A stretch of 64,000 nucleotides of DNA from Pseudomonadales bacterium (GCA_024234365.1 JACKOK010000004.1:124001-188000); one strand, 5' to 3'. Positions 9,824-19,865 are shown, counted from the first letter of the stretch. Program-made: numbers and translations. Notes: generated by a model not told the origin, from the letters alone.

Positions 9824-10600
9824 TTAACGTTGAATGCCCCGTGTCGAAGCCAGAATGGAGTCCACAAAGAGCTGCACCTGGGGACACTCCTGCGCCAGCG
9901 GCTGCAACTCCTCCAGGGCCTCCTTCAGGGTAAAGCCTTTCAGATACACGATCTTGTAGGCCTTGCGAATAAGCTTTACTACATTCTTGTCAAAACCGCG
10001 CCGCTCCAGGCCAATGGCATTGATGCTGCGCGCCTGTGGAGGCGTCCCGCTTACGATGACATAGGCAGGCACATCGTTGCTGATATGGGTCATGCCACCG
10101 ATCATGGCGTGTGCTCCGATCTTGAGGAACTGATTTACACCGGCATAGCCCCCCAGCACGGCCCAGTCGCCTACTTCCACATGCCCGGACAGGCCGACAT
10201 TATTGGCAAAGATACCGTGATCCCCCACGATGCAGTCATGGGCAACATGAACATAGGGCATCAGCAGATTATGACTGCCAATGCGGGTAATCCCGCCCCC
10301 AAATCCCGTGCCGCGGTGCAGGGTTGCCCCTTCCCGGATGATATTGTGGGAACCGATTTCCAGCCAGGTCTCTTCGCCGGCAAACTTCTTGTCCGCCGGG
10401 TCTTCACCAATGGAAGCAAACTGGTAAATCTTGTTGTGTTTGCCAATGCGGGTATGCGAGCGAATCACCACATGGGAGCCGATCTCGGTTCCCTCGTCAA
10501 TCTCGACACCGGGCCCGATAATGCTCCAGGGCCCAACCTTGACGTTATCCGCCAGAGTAGCGCCAGGATCAATAATGGCTCGTGGATCAATCAATTTCAT
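9824..10600 (-). CDS. lpxA: UDP-N-acetylglucosamine O-acyltransferase
   Basis: 258 residues, the Pseudomonas length. It makes the first, reversible acyl transfer of lipid A synthesis. The N-terminal two thirds form a left-handed beta helix of hexapeptide repeats. The catalytic histidine lies in LLMPYVHVAHDC. The C-terminal helical part ends in STRGIQR, as in the family. The start MKLIDPRAIIDPGA at 10600 has GAAAGGAAAA immediately before it. A start 5 codons upstream is possible but less like relatives. The gene overlaps the fabZ end by 14 bases. Confidence 0.97.
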   Translation of the reverse strand: MKLIDPRAIIDPGATLADNVKVGPWSIIGPGVEIDEGTEIGSHVVIRSHTRIGKHNKIYQFASIGEDPADKKFAGEETWLEIGSHNIIREGATLHRGTGFGGGITRIGSHNLLMPYVHVAHDCIVGDHGIFANNVGLSGHVEVGDWAVLGGYAGVNQFLKIGAHAMIGGMTHISNDVPAYVIVSGTPPQARSINAIGLERRGFDKNVVKLIRKAYKIVYLKGFTLKEALEELQPLAQECPQVQLFVDSILASTRGIQR

Positions 10601-11036
10601 TTTTCCTTTCAGCACACATGATAATGGCAGAGCCTACCAGTTCATTGCCAACCGAGGCTGTGCACTGAAACTTGTAGATGCCCCGTTTGCTGGTAACAAT
10701 TGTGGCCTGCAGAATCAGCTGGTCACCGGGAACGACAGGACGCTTCAGGCGCACCTCATCGGCTCCAACAAAATAGTACAGATAGCCATCTTTCGGCTTT
10801 TTTTCCTGGCTCTTGAAACCCAGCACGCCGGCAGCCTGCGCCAAGGCCTCAATGATCAAAACGCCCGGCATGATCGGTTGTTCCGGAAAATGCCCCTCGA
10901 AGAACTGCTCGTTCACACTCACATTCTTGTAGGCAGTAATGGATTTACCCAGCTCTATCTCCACCACTCTGTCCACCAGCAAGAACGGGTAACGCTGTGG
11001 CAGATATTCCTTAATTTCTTCGATGTTCATCATCAT
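10587..11036 (-). CDS. fabZ: (3R)-hydroxyacyl-ACP dehydratase
   Basis: 149 residues, a single hot-dog fold. It dehydrates beta-hydroxyacyl-ACP in fatty acid elongation and competes with LpxA for hydroxyacyl-ACP, which fits its place between lpxD and lpxA. The active-site histidine and glutamate are in FEGHFPEQPIMPGVLIIEAL. Three consecutive ATG codons (11036, 11033, 11030) follow AGGAAAAT. Spacing favours the first or second. Confidence 0.97.
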   Translation of the reverse strand: MMMNIEEIKEYLPQRYPFLLVDRVVEIELGKSITAYKNVSVNEQFFEGHFPEQPIMPGVLIIEALAQAAGVLGFKSQEKKPKDGYLYYFVGADEVRLKRPVVPGDQLILQATIVTSKRGIYKFQCTASVGNELVGSAIIMCAERKNEID

Positions 11037-11095
11037 ATTTTCCTGACTCTGGTGCCCATGATTATTCTATGCACTGCTGTCACACCGGGACTGGA

Positions 11096-12115
11096 CTATT
11101 TTCCCAGCGTGATTTTCTCCAGTTCCCGCAGACGCTTGGCCATATCATCAAGCTGACGAAAGCGGACAATATTGCGCTTCCACTCCTTGGACTCCAGCAA
11201 TCCTGTGCCCGAAGAATACACTCCGGACTCGGCAATCGACTGACTCACCAATGACATGGCACTGATCATCACCTTATCCGTGATGTTCAAATGGCCGATA
11301 ATTCCAACGCCGCCACCAATGGTGCAATAGCGCCCGATCGTGGTGCTTCCCGCTATGGCACTGCAACCGCATATGATCGTGTGCTCACGTATCACACAGT
11401 TGTGAGCGATCTGCACATGATTATCGATTTTAACCCCATGTTCTATAATCGTATCATCCAGCGCACCCCTGTCCACCGTTGAACCGGCGCCGATCTCTAC
11501 GTCATCACCAATGCGCACGCCACCCAACTGGGCGATCTTGATTGACTGACGTCCATCGAAGGCAAAACCGAAACCATCCGCACCCAGCACGACGGACGCA
11601 TGCAGGACCACACGATTGCCGATATGAACATCGTGGTAAAGCGTGACATTGGCAAACAGCCTGCAGTTCTCCCCCAACGTGCTGCCTGCGCCGATGCTGC
11701 ACCCGGCTCCGAGCACACTGCCAGCCCCTATCGTCACGCCCTCCTCCACCACGGCATGAGGACCGATGCTCACCCCTTCCCCAATAATAACGGAGGGATG
11801 AACACAGGCGGAGGGATGAACGCCCGCTGACGAAGAGAGCCTTGGCGCAAACAGTTGCGAGGCTCTGGCATAGGTCACATAGGGAGCAGATGAAATCAAC
11901 TGTGCGCAGGGACTGCTCACGGCGAGCGCAGGCTCCACGATCACCGCAGACGCCCGGGTAGAGGCCAGTTGAGAGACATAGCGGGGATTGCTCAGAAAGC
12001 TCAGCTTTCCTGGTCCGGCATGTTTCAGGCTCGCAAGGCCGTCAATGCGCAGCGACGGATCGCCACGCAATTCGACGTCCAGCAAGGCTGCCAAGTCACC
12101 AAGCGTATAGTTCAT
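11096..12115 (-). CDS. lpxD: UDP-3-O-acylglucosamine N-acyltransferase
   Basis: 339 residues (341 in E. coli). It performs the third step of lipid A synthesis, N-acylating UDP-3-O-acylglucosamine. It has an N-terminal uridine-binding domain (to about residue 100), then many hexapeptide repeats of the left-handed beta helix, with the catalytic histidine region DNHVQIAHNCVI. The start MNYTLGDLAALL at 12115 matches relatives. The ten extra codons upstream look like leader sequence containing AGGGGAG. skp ends 40 bases upstream. Confidence 0.96.
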   Translation of the reverse strand: MNYTLGDLAALLDVELRGDPSLRIDGLASLKHAGPGKLSFLSNPRYVSQLASTRASAVIVEPALAVSSPCAQLISSAPYVTYARASQLFAPRLSSSAGVHPSACVHPSVIIGEGVSIGPHAVVEEGVTIGAGSVLGAGCSIGAGSTLGENCRLFANVTLYHDVHIGNRVVLHASVVLGADGFGFAFDGRQSIKIAQLGGVRIGDDVEIGAGSTVDRGALDDTIIEHGVKIDNHVQIAHNCVIREHTIICGCSAIAGSTTIGRYCTIGGGVGIIGHLNITDKVMISAMSLVSQSIAESGVYSSGTGLLESKEWKRNIVRFRQLDDMAKRLRELEKITLGK

Positions 12116-12155
12116 CTGCCTGCTCCCCTGGTAAGACCCGGGCACGGAGGCAGGA

Positions 12156-12668
12156 TTACTGACTCAGCTCGTTGATTTTGGCAGTTACTTTTCCCGTAAT
12201 GTCATAGACATTATCAAAGAAGGCCACGGTGTCGGCATTCAACACGATGGTATATCCGCCCTCTTCCACAACCGCCTGAATTGCAGCACCCAGATTCTGG
12301 CGCATGCTGTCGATGAAAGCCTGGTTGCGCTCCTGCAGAGCACCTTGCACGCGCTCGGAAATCATCTGCAGCTGAACCTGCTTCTCCTGGGCATCCGAAT
12401 TGATTTTGCGCTTTTCGGAATCGCTCATGATGGACTCATCACGCTGGGCACGTTCCACCAGTTCGCGCAGCTCGGTATTCAGGCGTTCGGCACGCTGCTG
12501 GTCATCACGAAACTCTTCCTGAATCTGTGCCTGCAGCTCCTGGGCAGCCTGAGAGTTGAACAGCGCCTGCTCGAGGTTGACGACCCCGATGACCGGTTGC
12601 TGGGCAAGTGCCGCGCCCGATGCCAGAACCAAACCCGCCACTGCCAGTACTTTCGCTATCATTTTCAC
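12156..12668 (-). CDS. skp: Periplasmic chaperone Skp/OmpH
   Basis: 170 residues. Skp carries unfolded outer-membrane proteins across the periplasm to the BAM complex. A signal peptide is clear: KMIAKVLAVAGLVLASG, then a likely cleavage after ALA before QQP (near residue 22). The mature part starts with the family strand VIGVVNLEQALF. A long charged helical middle (about residues 45-125) would form the chaperone tentacles. The C-terminal strand ends GKVTAKINELSQ. It lies between bamA and lpxD, the usual place. Confidence 0.95.
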   Translation of the reverse strand: MKMIAKVLAVAGLVLASGAALAQQPVIGVVNLEQALFNSQAAQELQAQIQEEFRDDQQRAERLNTELRELVERAQRDESIMSDSEKRKINSDAQEKQVQLQMISERVQGALQERNQAFIDSMRQNLGAAIQAVVEEGGYTIVLNADTVAFFDNVYDITGKVTAKINELSQ

Positions 12669-12773
12669 AATGCATTCTCCGCATGACTGTTAAAAACGGT
12701 GTAAACACACCGCGTTATTCTTATTGCCCGCGCCCGTAGGAAACGGCCGGCAGGATACATATTCCACTCTTGG

Positions 12774-15446
12774 CTAGAAACCTGCCCCGATGGTGAAGTC
12801 GAAGCTCTTCTCTCTGTCATTGACATCCCTCGTGAAGGGCTTCGCTGCATAGAAAGTCAACGGCCCGAAGGGGGATAGATACGTGACGCTCACCCCCATG
12901 GAATATCGGAACTCACCCAAATCGAAATCGCTGCAGTTATTGTGCAGACTCTGCCGGGCGGTACAGTTCGAGGAGAACACATTCCCTGCATCCACGAACA
13001 GGGAGGAACGCACACGGCTTCTGTCAGTGACAAAGGGCAGCGGGAAGAGCAATTCTACACTACCGGTGGTCAAGATATTACCCCCAAAGGCATCCAAACG
13101 CTGATTTAGGGCGATGTTGTCCACCTGCAACTGCACGCGTGGATTGCCGTTGGCGTCATAGACCTGATTACCGGCATCATCAAGAACCGGCGTGGTCAGA
13201 TAACCCAGTTTGGCAGGGTCAAGCGTGGCGTAGCCCGCCTCATTGCGGATGATATTGCCATTGTCATCCCGTAGCAGGCCCGCGTAACCGGTCGAATAGG
13301 TTTGTGGATCGGTACTGCGCGGCCCCAGGCTGTTTTCCTTGAAACCCCGCACAACCCCCGCCGAGGACAAGCCACCGGCAAAGAAGTTCTGGAAAAATGG
13401 CAAGCCATCGGTACTGCCATAGCCCCCGCCATAACCGAGGTTGGCACGCAAAGCCAGCACAAAGCCATTGATAATGGGCTGGTAGTACTGGGCGGAATAA
13501 CTCAGCTTGTAGTACTCCAGATCGCTGCCGGGAGTGGTCACCTCCAGCGACAGGTGCTGGAAGGTCCCGTCGGTAGGCAGCTGCCCCCGGTTCAGGGTGT
13601 TACGAATCCAGTTGGCCGAGAAGGTAAAATTGTCGAACTCGGTTCCCTCCCGATCAATGAAACCCGGGTCGGGGTTCTGATTGAGAAACTCTGTTGGCAG
13701 ATCCACCAGAAAGCCGCCGGTCGCGTCCATCACCGGGCCGTCGAAGGGGTTTTCATTCGCCTCATCGATAATATAGTAGTCCACTCCCTCGTCCAGCTGC
13801 GGGCTGGATTCGATCTCCTGTACGGTATAGCCGCCGGAGCTCAATTCGGTGTGCGAGAAACCCAGATTGAAACCAATCTGCTGAATCTCGTTGATCGGAT
13901 AGGCGAAGTTGAAGGAACCGCCATAGGACCGTGTCGAGAAACTCGCAATATTGAACGGAGAGTCCTGCTCCTGCAGGAACACATTAAAACCACGGCTCAC
14001 ACCGTCCGCCGTAAAATACGGATCGAGGTAATTGAAGTTCAGACTAGTCTGAAAGGTGCTCTTGTTGACGCCGATACCGACCGTGCGTCCCGTCCCGAGG
14101 AAGTTCTGTGCCTCCAGCGCTGAGCTGATGAAGAAATTACCGCCACCACCCGAGCCGACACTGAAGGAAATATTGCTGAAGTTCTGCTCTTCAACGGTGT
14201 ACTCAACGTCTATCTGGTCGCTGGTACCGGACACCTCATTGGTTTCAACCTCCACTGTGGAGAAATAACCCAATCGTTCCAGACGCACCTTGCCAAGCTC
14301 AATCTGCTGACTGGATGCCGGCGCGCTCTCCAGCTGACGCATCTCGCGGCGCAGCACATCGTCTGCGGTTGCCGTGTTGCCAATAAAGTTCACCCGATTC
14401 ACATAGGTACGGTTTCCCGGCTCAACGAAGAAAGTCACGTTGACCGTCTGGTCTTCCTCGTTGATCTCCGGCACGCCGTTGACTTCCGCAAAGGCATAGC
14501 CGAAATTCCCCAGAATCTGCGTCATGTATTCTTCTGTCGCCGTTACCAGCGCCTGGGAAAAAGTCTGCCCTGGCGCCACCACGGTATACGCTCGCAGAAT
14601 GGCCTCGGTATTGACCAGATCACCCGCCAGGTTGACCTCATCCACCACATACTTGTCCCCTTCCGTGACATTGATGGTGATGTAGATCTGTTCGTTGTCC
14701 GGCGTGATCGAGATCGGTGTGGAATCGATATTGAAGCGCACATAACCGTTATCCATGTAATGCGAAGTCAGCTTTTCCAGATCACCGGTGAGCTGCTCAC
14801 GCGAATACTTGTTACGCCCGCTGAAAGGGTTGTACCAGGGTTTGAGCCCCAGATCGAAAAGATCCAGCAGCTCATCATCCTCGAAGGCATTGTTGCCCAC
14901 GATATTGATGTACTGAATACGGCTCTCCTTGCCCTCGTTGATCGTCATATTGATGGCAACGCGGTTACGCGGCTGCTCTTCAATATCGATATCCACCGTG
15001 GTGCCATAACGCCCACGACCGGAATACACTTCCTGAATACCCTGACGAATGGCCTCCAGAGTCGCCCGGGTGAAAATCCCGCCCTCGCTGATATCGGCCG
15101 TTGCCATGTTCTCCAGGATATCTTCTGTCTTCAGCACCTTGTTGCCGGTGATATTGATCTCACTCACAGAGGGCCGTTCAAGAAGGGAGATATAAAGCAC
15201 GTTGCCATCGCGGGCTACTTCCACATCCTCGAAATACTCGGATGCCGTAATCGCACGAATGATCTGGGCAGGCACGTCTTCACTGACGACATCGCCAATC
15301 CCGACGGGAAGCAGGCCGAAGACAATACCGGAGGAAATACGCTGAAGGCCATCAATCTGGATGTCTTCAATGACGAAGTTCTGAGCGTACGCCGCCGTGG
15401 ATGCCACTGACGACATGATAAGTGTGCTTAATAAGGATCTAGTCAT
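12774..15446 (-). CDS. bamA: Outer membrane assembly factor BamA
   Basis: 890 residues, about 80 more than E. coli BamA. It inserts beta-barrel proteins into the outer membrane. The signal peptide ends STAAYA before QNFVIEDIQIDGL. Five POTRA domains follow (to about residue 425), then the 16-strand barrel. The conserved loop-6 motif VRGF is at residues 699-702, and the protein ends in phenylalanine, as barrel proteins do. The extra length sits in extracellular loops: one after the VRGF motif (about residues 711-788) and one before residue 600. Two cysteines in NCTARQSLHNNC could form a loop disulfide. The stop is TAG at 12776-12774. Confidence 0.97.
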   Translation of the reverse strand: MTRSLLSTLIMSSVASTAAYAQNFVIEDIQIDGLQRISSGIVFGLLPVGIGDVVSEDVPAQIIRAITASEYFEDVEVARDGNVLYISLLERPSVSEINITGNKVLKTEDILENMATADISEGGIFTRATLEAIRQGIQEVYSGRGRYGTTVDIDIEEQPRNRVAINMTINEGKESRIQYINIVGNNAFEDDELLDLFDLGLKPWYNPFSGRNKYSREQLTGDLEKLTSHYMDNGYVRFNIDSTPISITPDNEQIYITINVTEGDKYVVDEVNLAGDLVNTEAILRAYTVVAPGQTFSQALVTATEEYMTQILGNFGYAFAEVNGVPEINEEDQTVNVTFFVEPGNRTYVNRVNFIGNTATADDVLRREMRQLESAPASSQQIELGKVRLERLGYFSTVEVETNEVSGTSDQIDVEYTVEEQNFSNISFSVGSGGGGNFFISSALEAQNFLGTGRTVGIGVNKSTFQTSLNFNYLDPYFTADGVSRGFNVFLQEQDSPFNIASFSTRSYGGSFNFAYPINEIQQIGFNLGFSHTELSSGGYTVQEIESSPQLDEGVDYYIIDEANENPFDGPVMDATGGFLVDLPTEFLNQNPDPGFIDREGTEFDNFTFSANWIRNTLNRGQLPTDGTFQHLSLEVTTPGSDLEYYKLSYSAQYYQPIINGFVLALRANLGYGGGYGSTDGLPFFQNFFAGGLSSAGVVRGFKENSLGPRSTDPQTYSTGYAGLLRDDNGNIIRNEAGYATLDPAKLGYLTTPVLDDAGNQVYDANGNPRVQLQVDNIALNQRLDAFGGNILTTGSVELLFPLPFVTDRSRVRSSLFVDAGNVFSSNCTARQSLHNNCSDFDLGEFRYSMGVSVTYLSPFGPLTFYAAKPFTRDVNDREKSFDFTIGAGF

Positions 15447-15516
15447 GAATGTACTTCAAGCCTGAGTCGCTAGCTTTTATCGAATGGAATAAGAATTACG
15501 CAGAAGATCCCCAGGG

Positions 15517-16908
15517 TCACAATAGCCGACTGACATCGTTGTATACCGCCAAAACCATGACCCCTGAGATAAGAAGTAAACCCAACTGCAGACCCATCGC
15601 CTGAATGCGCTCCGGGACCGGACGCCGGATGATCGCCTCCACGCTGTAGTAGAGCAGATGCCCACCGTCCAGCACCGGTATCGGAAGCAGATTGAGCACC
15701 CCGAGACTGATACTGAGAATGGCCAGGAAACCGAGATAGACCTCCAGACCGTAACTGGCCGTTTCGCCGGCCACCTGGGCAATCGTAATCGGACCATTGA
15801 TGTTCTTGACCGAAATCAGCCCGATCAACATCTTCTTGATGGAATCGAGCACGAACACCGACTTTTCCCAGGTTTCCTGCACCGCCGGCACAATGGCCGT
15901 CAGCACGTTGTAATGCACCTCGCGCAGTCTTTCCGGCGGCAGGCTTGCCATCAGGTCAAAGTCCTGCACATAGGCACCGATCACCCCGATGCGGCTGCCA
16001 TCCTCGGCGCTGCTTGCCTGCGGCGTGACGACCAGCGGCACATTGTCCGCCCCTCGTTGGACAACAAGCTGTAACGGCAGTTCCGCACTGGCCCGGACAA
16101 GATTGACCCATTGCAGCCAGCCGCTGACCGCTTCGGAATTCACCGACAGAATACGATCCCCTGCCTGCAGCCCCGCTACCTCGGCAGCACCGCCAGGAAC
16201 CAGCCCGGCAATCACCGGTGGTATTTCATACTGCACCAGCCCCAGCGAGCCAAGAGGGTTGGGCTCAGAGGTATCCGACTGCCAGCTCTCCAGCGCGATA
16301 CGATAGTCCCGCGGACTGCTCTCCCCGGACGGAATGGCGCGGATCATCAGATCACCAGTCTCTCCCAACCGCGCAAGAAGAAGCATGGTCACCTGCTGCC
16401 AGATTTCGGCATTTTCACCATCAACGGCAACGATCTCGTCCCCCGGACGCAAGCCTGCGGTGTAGGCTGGAGAATCCTTGAGCACATTGGCCAATACGGG
16501 CGAGGTGCCACTGAGCCCGTAGCTGACATTGATCAGCCAGAAAACAAAGATGGCAAGCAGGAAATTGGCAAAGGGGCCGGCGGCCACGATGGCCATGCGC
16601 TGCCACAGGGGTTTGCTGGCAAAGGAGAGATGCTGCTGGTTTTCGGGAATACGGGCTTCACCCTCCACCCGGGTGTCATCCTGACCCAGCATCTTCACAT
16701 AACCGCCGAGGGGGATCGGAGCGATCACATACTCGGTACCGTCCCTGCCAGTCCAGGACTTGATGGCCTTGCCAAAGCCAATGGAGAAGCGCAGCACTTT
16801 CACACCACAGCGGCGGGCCACCCAGAAATGGCCAAACTCATGCACCGTCACCAGAATACCGAGCGTGACGATGAGGGCAAATATATTCGTAAGCAGTTGT
16901 AAAACCAT
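15517..16908 (-). CDS. rseP: Site-2 zinc metalloprotease RseP
   Basis: 463 residues (450 in E. coli). It cuts the anti-sigma factor RseA within the membrane after the first periplasmic cut, releasing sigma-E, whose gene and anti-sigma gene are also in this window (47065-48399). The zinc-binding HEFGH is at residues 23-27 in the first transmembrane segment. Two PDZ domains sit in the periplasmic middle part. The third zinc ligand motif NLLPIPVLDGGH lies near residue 400. It sits between dxr and bamA, as in Pseudomonas. Confidence 0.97.
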   Translation of the reverse strand: MVLQLLTNIFALIVTLGILVTVHEFGHFWVARRCGVKVLRFSIGFGKAIKSWTGRDGTEYVIAPIPLGGYVKMLGQDDTRVEGEARIPENQQHLSFASKPLWQRMAIVAAGPFANFLLAIFVFWLINVSYGLSGTSPVLANVLKDSPAYTAGLRPGDEIVAVDGENAEIWQQVTMLLLARLGETGDLMIRAIPSGESSPRDYRIALESWQSDTSEPNPLGSLGLVQYEIPPVIAGLVPGGAAEVAGLQAGDRILSVNSEAVSGWLQWVNLVRASAELPLQLVVQRGADNVPLVVTPQASSAEDGSRIGVIGAYVQDFDLMASLPPERLREVHYNVLTAIVPAVQETWEKSVFVLDSIKKMLIGLISVKNINGPITIAQVAGETASYGLEVYLGFLAILSISLGVLNLLPIPVLDGGHLLYYSVEAIIRRPVPERIQAMGLQLGLLLISGVMVLAVYNDVSRLL

Positions 16909-16997
16909 AATATTTTTACATCACCCGGGCGTATCCCCTACAGTATCGGGACGCATCAAAAGCTGCGCTTCACCGCCAGTGTATACGGTCCAGGACC

Positions 16998-18224
16998 TTA
17001 ATTTCTGTCGCAAAACCCGCGCGCCAGTTCCCGCGCCTGGGCGTCCGCCTGTTGAATAATATCGAGTGAATCTGCGCGGCGACAAGTCATTTGTGCCATC
17101 ACGCCGGCAATGATAGCAGGTATGTCTGTGAAGCGGCTCCTGCCTGCCAAAAAAGACGCAACAGCCACTTCATTGGCGGCATTGAGGATCGTGGGAGCCG
17201 TGCCGCCGGCACTGGCAGCCTCCATCCCCAGCCTCAGACAGGGGAAACGATCGAGATCAGGTTCGCGGAACTCCAGCGCGCCGGCCCGTGTCAGGTCGAG
17301 AAAGGGAGCCCCGGAGTGCATGCGCTCAGGCCAGGCCAGCGCGTGAGCGATGGGCACCCGCATGTCGGGGCTGCCCATCTGGGCAATGACAGAGCCATCC
17401 ACGTATTCGACCATGGAGTGCACAATGCTTTGCGGGTGTATCAGCACGTCCACCACCCCGGGCCCCACACCGAACAGGAAACAGGCCTCTATCAGCTCAA
17501 GCCCCTTGTTCATCATGGTGGCGGAATCCACCGATATCTTGCGCCCCATACTCCAGTTGGGATGTTTGCAGGCCTGCTCGGGCGTCACCGTGGCCAGAGT
17601 TTCCAGGGGAGTATCACGGAAAGGCCCGCCGGATGCGGTCAGCACGATACGGCGCACTCCCGGGTGCGCGTCTGCAGAGCCGGCCAGGCGACTTTCATGC
17701 GGCAGACACTGAAAAATGGCATTGTGTTCACTGTCGATTGGCAACAGCATTGCCTTGCTGCGCGCCAGCGCCGCCATGAACAGCTCCCCGGCCATAACCA
17801 GGGCTTCCTTATTAGCGAGCAGGACCTTCTTGGAGTGCTCCACCGCTGCCAGTGTGGGCGCCAAGCCGGCGGCCCCCACAATCGCCGCCATCACGGTGTC
17901 CACATCCGGGTGTGTCGCCACCTCCACCAAAGCCTGTTGCCCGGCGAGCACCTCCACCGCAAGCCCCTCTTCCCGGCAGGCTGCCTCCAGCCGCTGGGCT
18001 GCCCGCTCATTCACCATGACGGCATAGCGCGGACTGAATTGCCTGCACTGAGCGAGCATGACATCCACGCTGTCGTTGGCGGTCAACGCAAACAGCTGAT
18101 AGCGGGGGTGGCGGGCAATCACATCGAGCGTACTGGTCCCGATCGAGCCGGTGGAACCCAGTAGTGTCACACGCTGGGGACGCTCTTGTGTGGCGCCGGA
18201 ATCAAGGGAAGCGGTCATGGCCAT
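16998..18224 (-). CDS. dxr: 1-deoxy-D-xylulose 5-phosphate reductoisomerase
   Basis: 408 residues. It is the committed step of the MEP isoprenoid pathway, which feeds the UppS reaction encoded just upstream. The NADPH motif LLGSTGSIG is at residues 21-29. Metal and substrate motifs follow: LPIDSEHNAIFQCLP, SGGPFRD and NWSMGRKISVDSATMMNKG. Two in-frame ATG codons (18224 and 18218) are equally plausible starts. Both overlap or abut the cdsA stop at 18217-18215, so translation is coupled. Confidence 0.97.
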   Translation of the reverse strand: MAMTASLDSGATQERPQRVTLLGSTGSIGTSTLDVIARHPRYQLFALTANDSVDVMLAQCRQFSPRYAVMVNERAAQRLEAACREEGLAVEVLAGQQALVEVATHPDVDTVMAAIVGAAGLAPTLAAVEHSKKVLLANKEALVMAGELFMAALARSKAMLLPIDSEHNAIFQCLPHESRLAGSADAHPGVRRIVLTASGGPFRDTPLETLATVTPEQACKHPNWSMGRKISVDSATMMNKGLELIEACFLFGVGPGVVDVLIHPQSIVHSMVEYVDGSVIAQMGSPDMRVPIAHALAWPERMHSGAPFLDLTRAGALEFREPDLDRFPCLRLGMEAASAGGTAPTILNAANEVAVASFLAGRSRFTDIPAIIAGVMAQMTCRRADSLDIIQQADAQARELARGFCDRN

Positions 18225-19084
18225 GAAACATCCGCAAAGAGCAGCATAAAAAAGAAGAGAAACACCGGGGCCGCTGCCGTCAGACTGTCGATACGGTCCA
18301 GCACCCCGCCATGCCCAGGCAGAATGCGACCGCTGTCCTTCAGGCCCTGGCTGCGCTTGAGCATGCTTTCGAACAGATCACCCAGCACGCTGAATACCGC
18401 CACCACCATCGCCGCGAGCAGCGCCGCAAGCCCCTGCCCCAGGCTCAACGGACCGACGAAGTGATGCAAGGGATAAAGCAGCAGGAGCGCGAGGAAGAAA
18501 CAGCAGACCATGCCCCCCCAGAAACCCGCCCAGGATTTACCGGGACTGAGTTTGGGGGCCAGCTTGGCACGCCCCCAGGCACGCCCACTGAAATAGGCGC
18601 CAATATCGGCAATACTGACCAGGGCGATCAGGGCAAATACCAGCGCACCATGGGTTTCCAGGTATTTCAGCTGAATCAGCGCCAGCCAGGTCGGCAATAA
18701 CACCAGCAGGCCCATCAGCCCGGTTCTGGGCCAGACAGCCCAGCGGGGCTCATTGTCGGGATAGTGACGAATCAGCACAAAGGCAAACAACCAGAACAGC
18801 ACCCCCAGAGCACTGCTGAGCAGTACCGGCGTGCGCGCCAGTTCGGTACTGCCTGCCTGCAGATGCGCGATGCGGGCGATTCCCACCATGGCAAGCAGGA
18901 AAATCAGCAGGTAAACCACACGGGCTGCGGGGTGACGCAAACCCATGAGCCCCGTCCATTCATAAACGCCAACAAGCAATACCGCACTGATGAACAGGGC
19001 AAACTGCAGTGGCGTGCTCCACACAGTCGCGACATAGAGCACCAACAGCATGACCAGCGCTGTCAGCACCCGCGTCTTAAGCAC
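18215..19084 (-). CDS. cdsA: Phosphatidate cytidylyltransferase
   Basis: 289 residues (285 in E. coli). This integral inner-membrane enzyme makes CDP-diacylglycerol from phosphatidic acid and CTP. About eight hydrophobic segments are seen. The family signature near the C-terminus is present as MLKRSQGLKD and GHGGVLDRID. I choose the GTG at 19084: AGGAG sits 8 bases ahead, it overlaps the uppS stop by 8 bases, and the protein then starts at the first membrane helix (MLKTRVLTALVMLL). Twenty further codons upstream lie inside uppS and do not look like CdsA. Confidence 0.95.
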   Translation of the reverse strand: MLKTRVLTALVMLLVLYVATVWSTPLQFALFISAVLLVGVYEWTGLMGLRHPAARVVYLLIFLLAMVGIARIAHLQAGSTELARTPVLLSSALGVLFWLFAFVLIRHYPDNEPRWAVWPRTGLMGLLVLLPTWLALIQLKYLETHGALVFALIALVSIADIGAYFSGRAWGRAKLAPKLSPGKSWAGFWGGMVCCFFLALLLLYPLHHFVGPLSLGQGLAALLAAMVVAVFSVLGDLFESMLKRSQGLKDSGRILPGHGGVLDRIDSLTAAAPVFLFFFMLLFADVSWP

Positions 19085-19865
19085 TGTGGGCGCTCCTGTC
19101 ACGCGGCAACTCGTCGCTGGGAGCCTGATTGTCCAGATGCCCATAACGACGCTGGCGTTTACTGTAATCTTTCATGGCCAGCTCAAACTCGGCGTCATCG
19201 AAGTCTGGCCAATAGCAATCAGTGAAATACAGTTCGGTGTAGGCAAATTGCCACAGCAGGAAATTGCTGATGCGGCTCTCGCCGCCGGTACGGACACACA
19301 GGTCGGGTGCCGGATCCTGCCCGAGAGAGATATGCCGCTGCACCTGTGCCACGTCCACATCCTCTGCGGCCAGCTGCCCCGCGGCAACCTCACGGGCAAT
19401 CTCACGCGCGGCATTGGCAATATCCCACTGCCCGCCATAATCTGCCGCCACCGTTACCACCGTGCCGGTATTTGCAGCGGTCAACTCTTCGACCTCACGC
19501 ATATGCCGCTGCAATACCGGTGAAAAACCCTCGCGATTGCCGATAAAGCGCAGCACCACATTGTTGTTGTGCAGCTGGGTAATTTCCTTGCGCTTGAGCA
19601 CGGCCAGGAACAGGGCCATCAGGCCTTTGACTTCCTTGTTGGGACGCAGCCAGTTCTCGCTGCTGAAGGCAAACAGGGTGAGATATTTGATATTGCGCCG
19701 GATGCAGGAGTACACCACCTCACGGGCCGCCTCCGCACCAGCACGATGCCCCGCGGAACCGGACAGCCCATTGCTGCGAGCCCAGCGGTTATTGCCATCC
19801 ATGATGATGGCAACGTGACAGGGCAGTTGCATGGCGTCGGCTTGCGGCGAAGATTCTTTCTGCAT
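19077..19865 (-). CDS. uppS: Undecaprenyl diphosphate synthase
   Basis: 262 residues. This cis-prenyltransferase makes the C55 lipid carrier for peptidoglycan and O-antigen. The signature HVAIIMDGNNRWA has the catalytic D23; most relatives have DGNGRWA, so the second N is a small variation. SSENWLRP and the C-terminal RTGGESRISNFLLWQ are also typical. It lies between frr and cdsA as in Pseudomonas and E. coli. Confidence 0.97.
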   Translation of the reverse strand: MQKESSPQADAMQLPCHVAIIMDGNNRWARSNGLSGSAGHRAGAEAAREVVYSCIRRNIKYLTLFAFSSENWLRPNKEVKGLMALFLAVLKRKEITQLHNNNVVLRFIGNREGFSPVLQRHMREVEELTAANTGTVVTVAADYGGQWDIANAAREIAREVAAGQLAAEDVDVAQVQRHISLGQDPAPDLCVRTGGESRISNFLLWQFAYTELYFTDCYWPDFDDAEFELAMKDYSKRQRRYGHLDNQAPSDELPRDRSAHSA

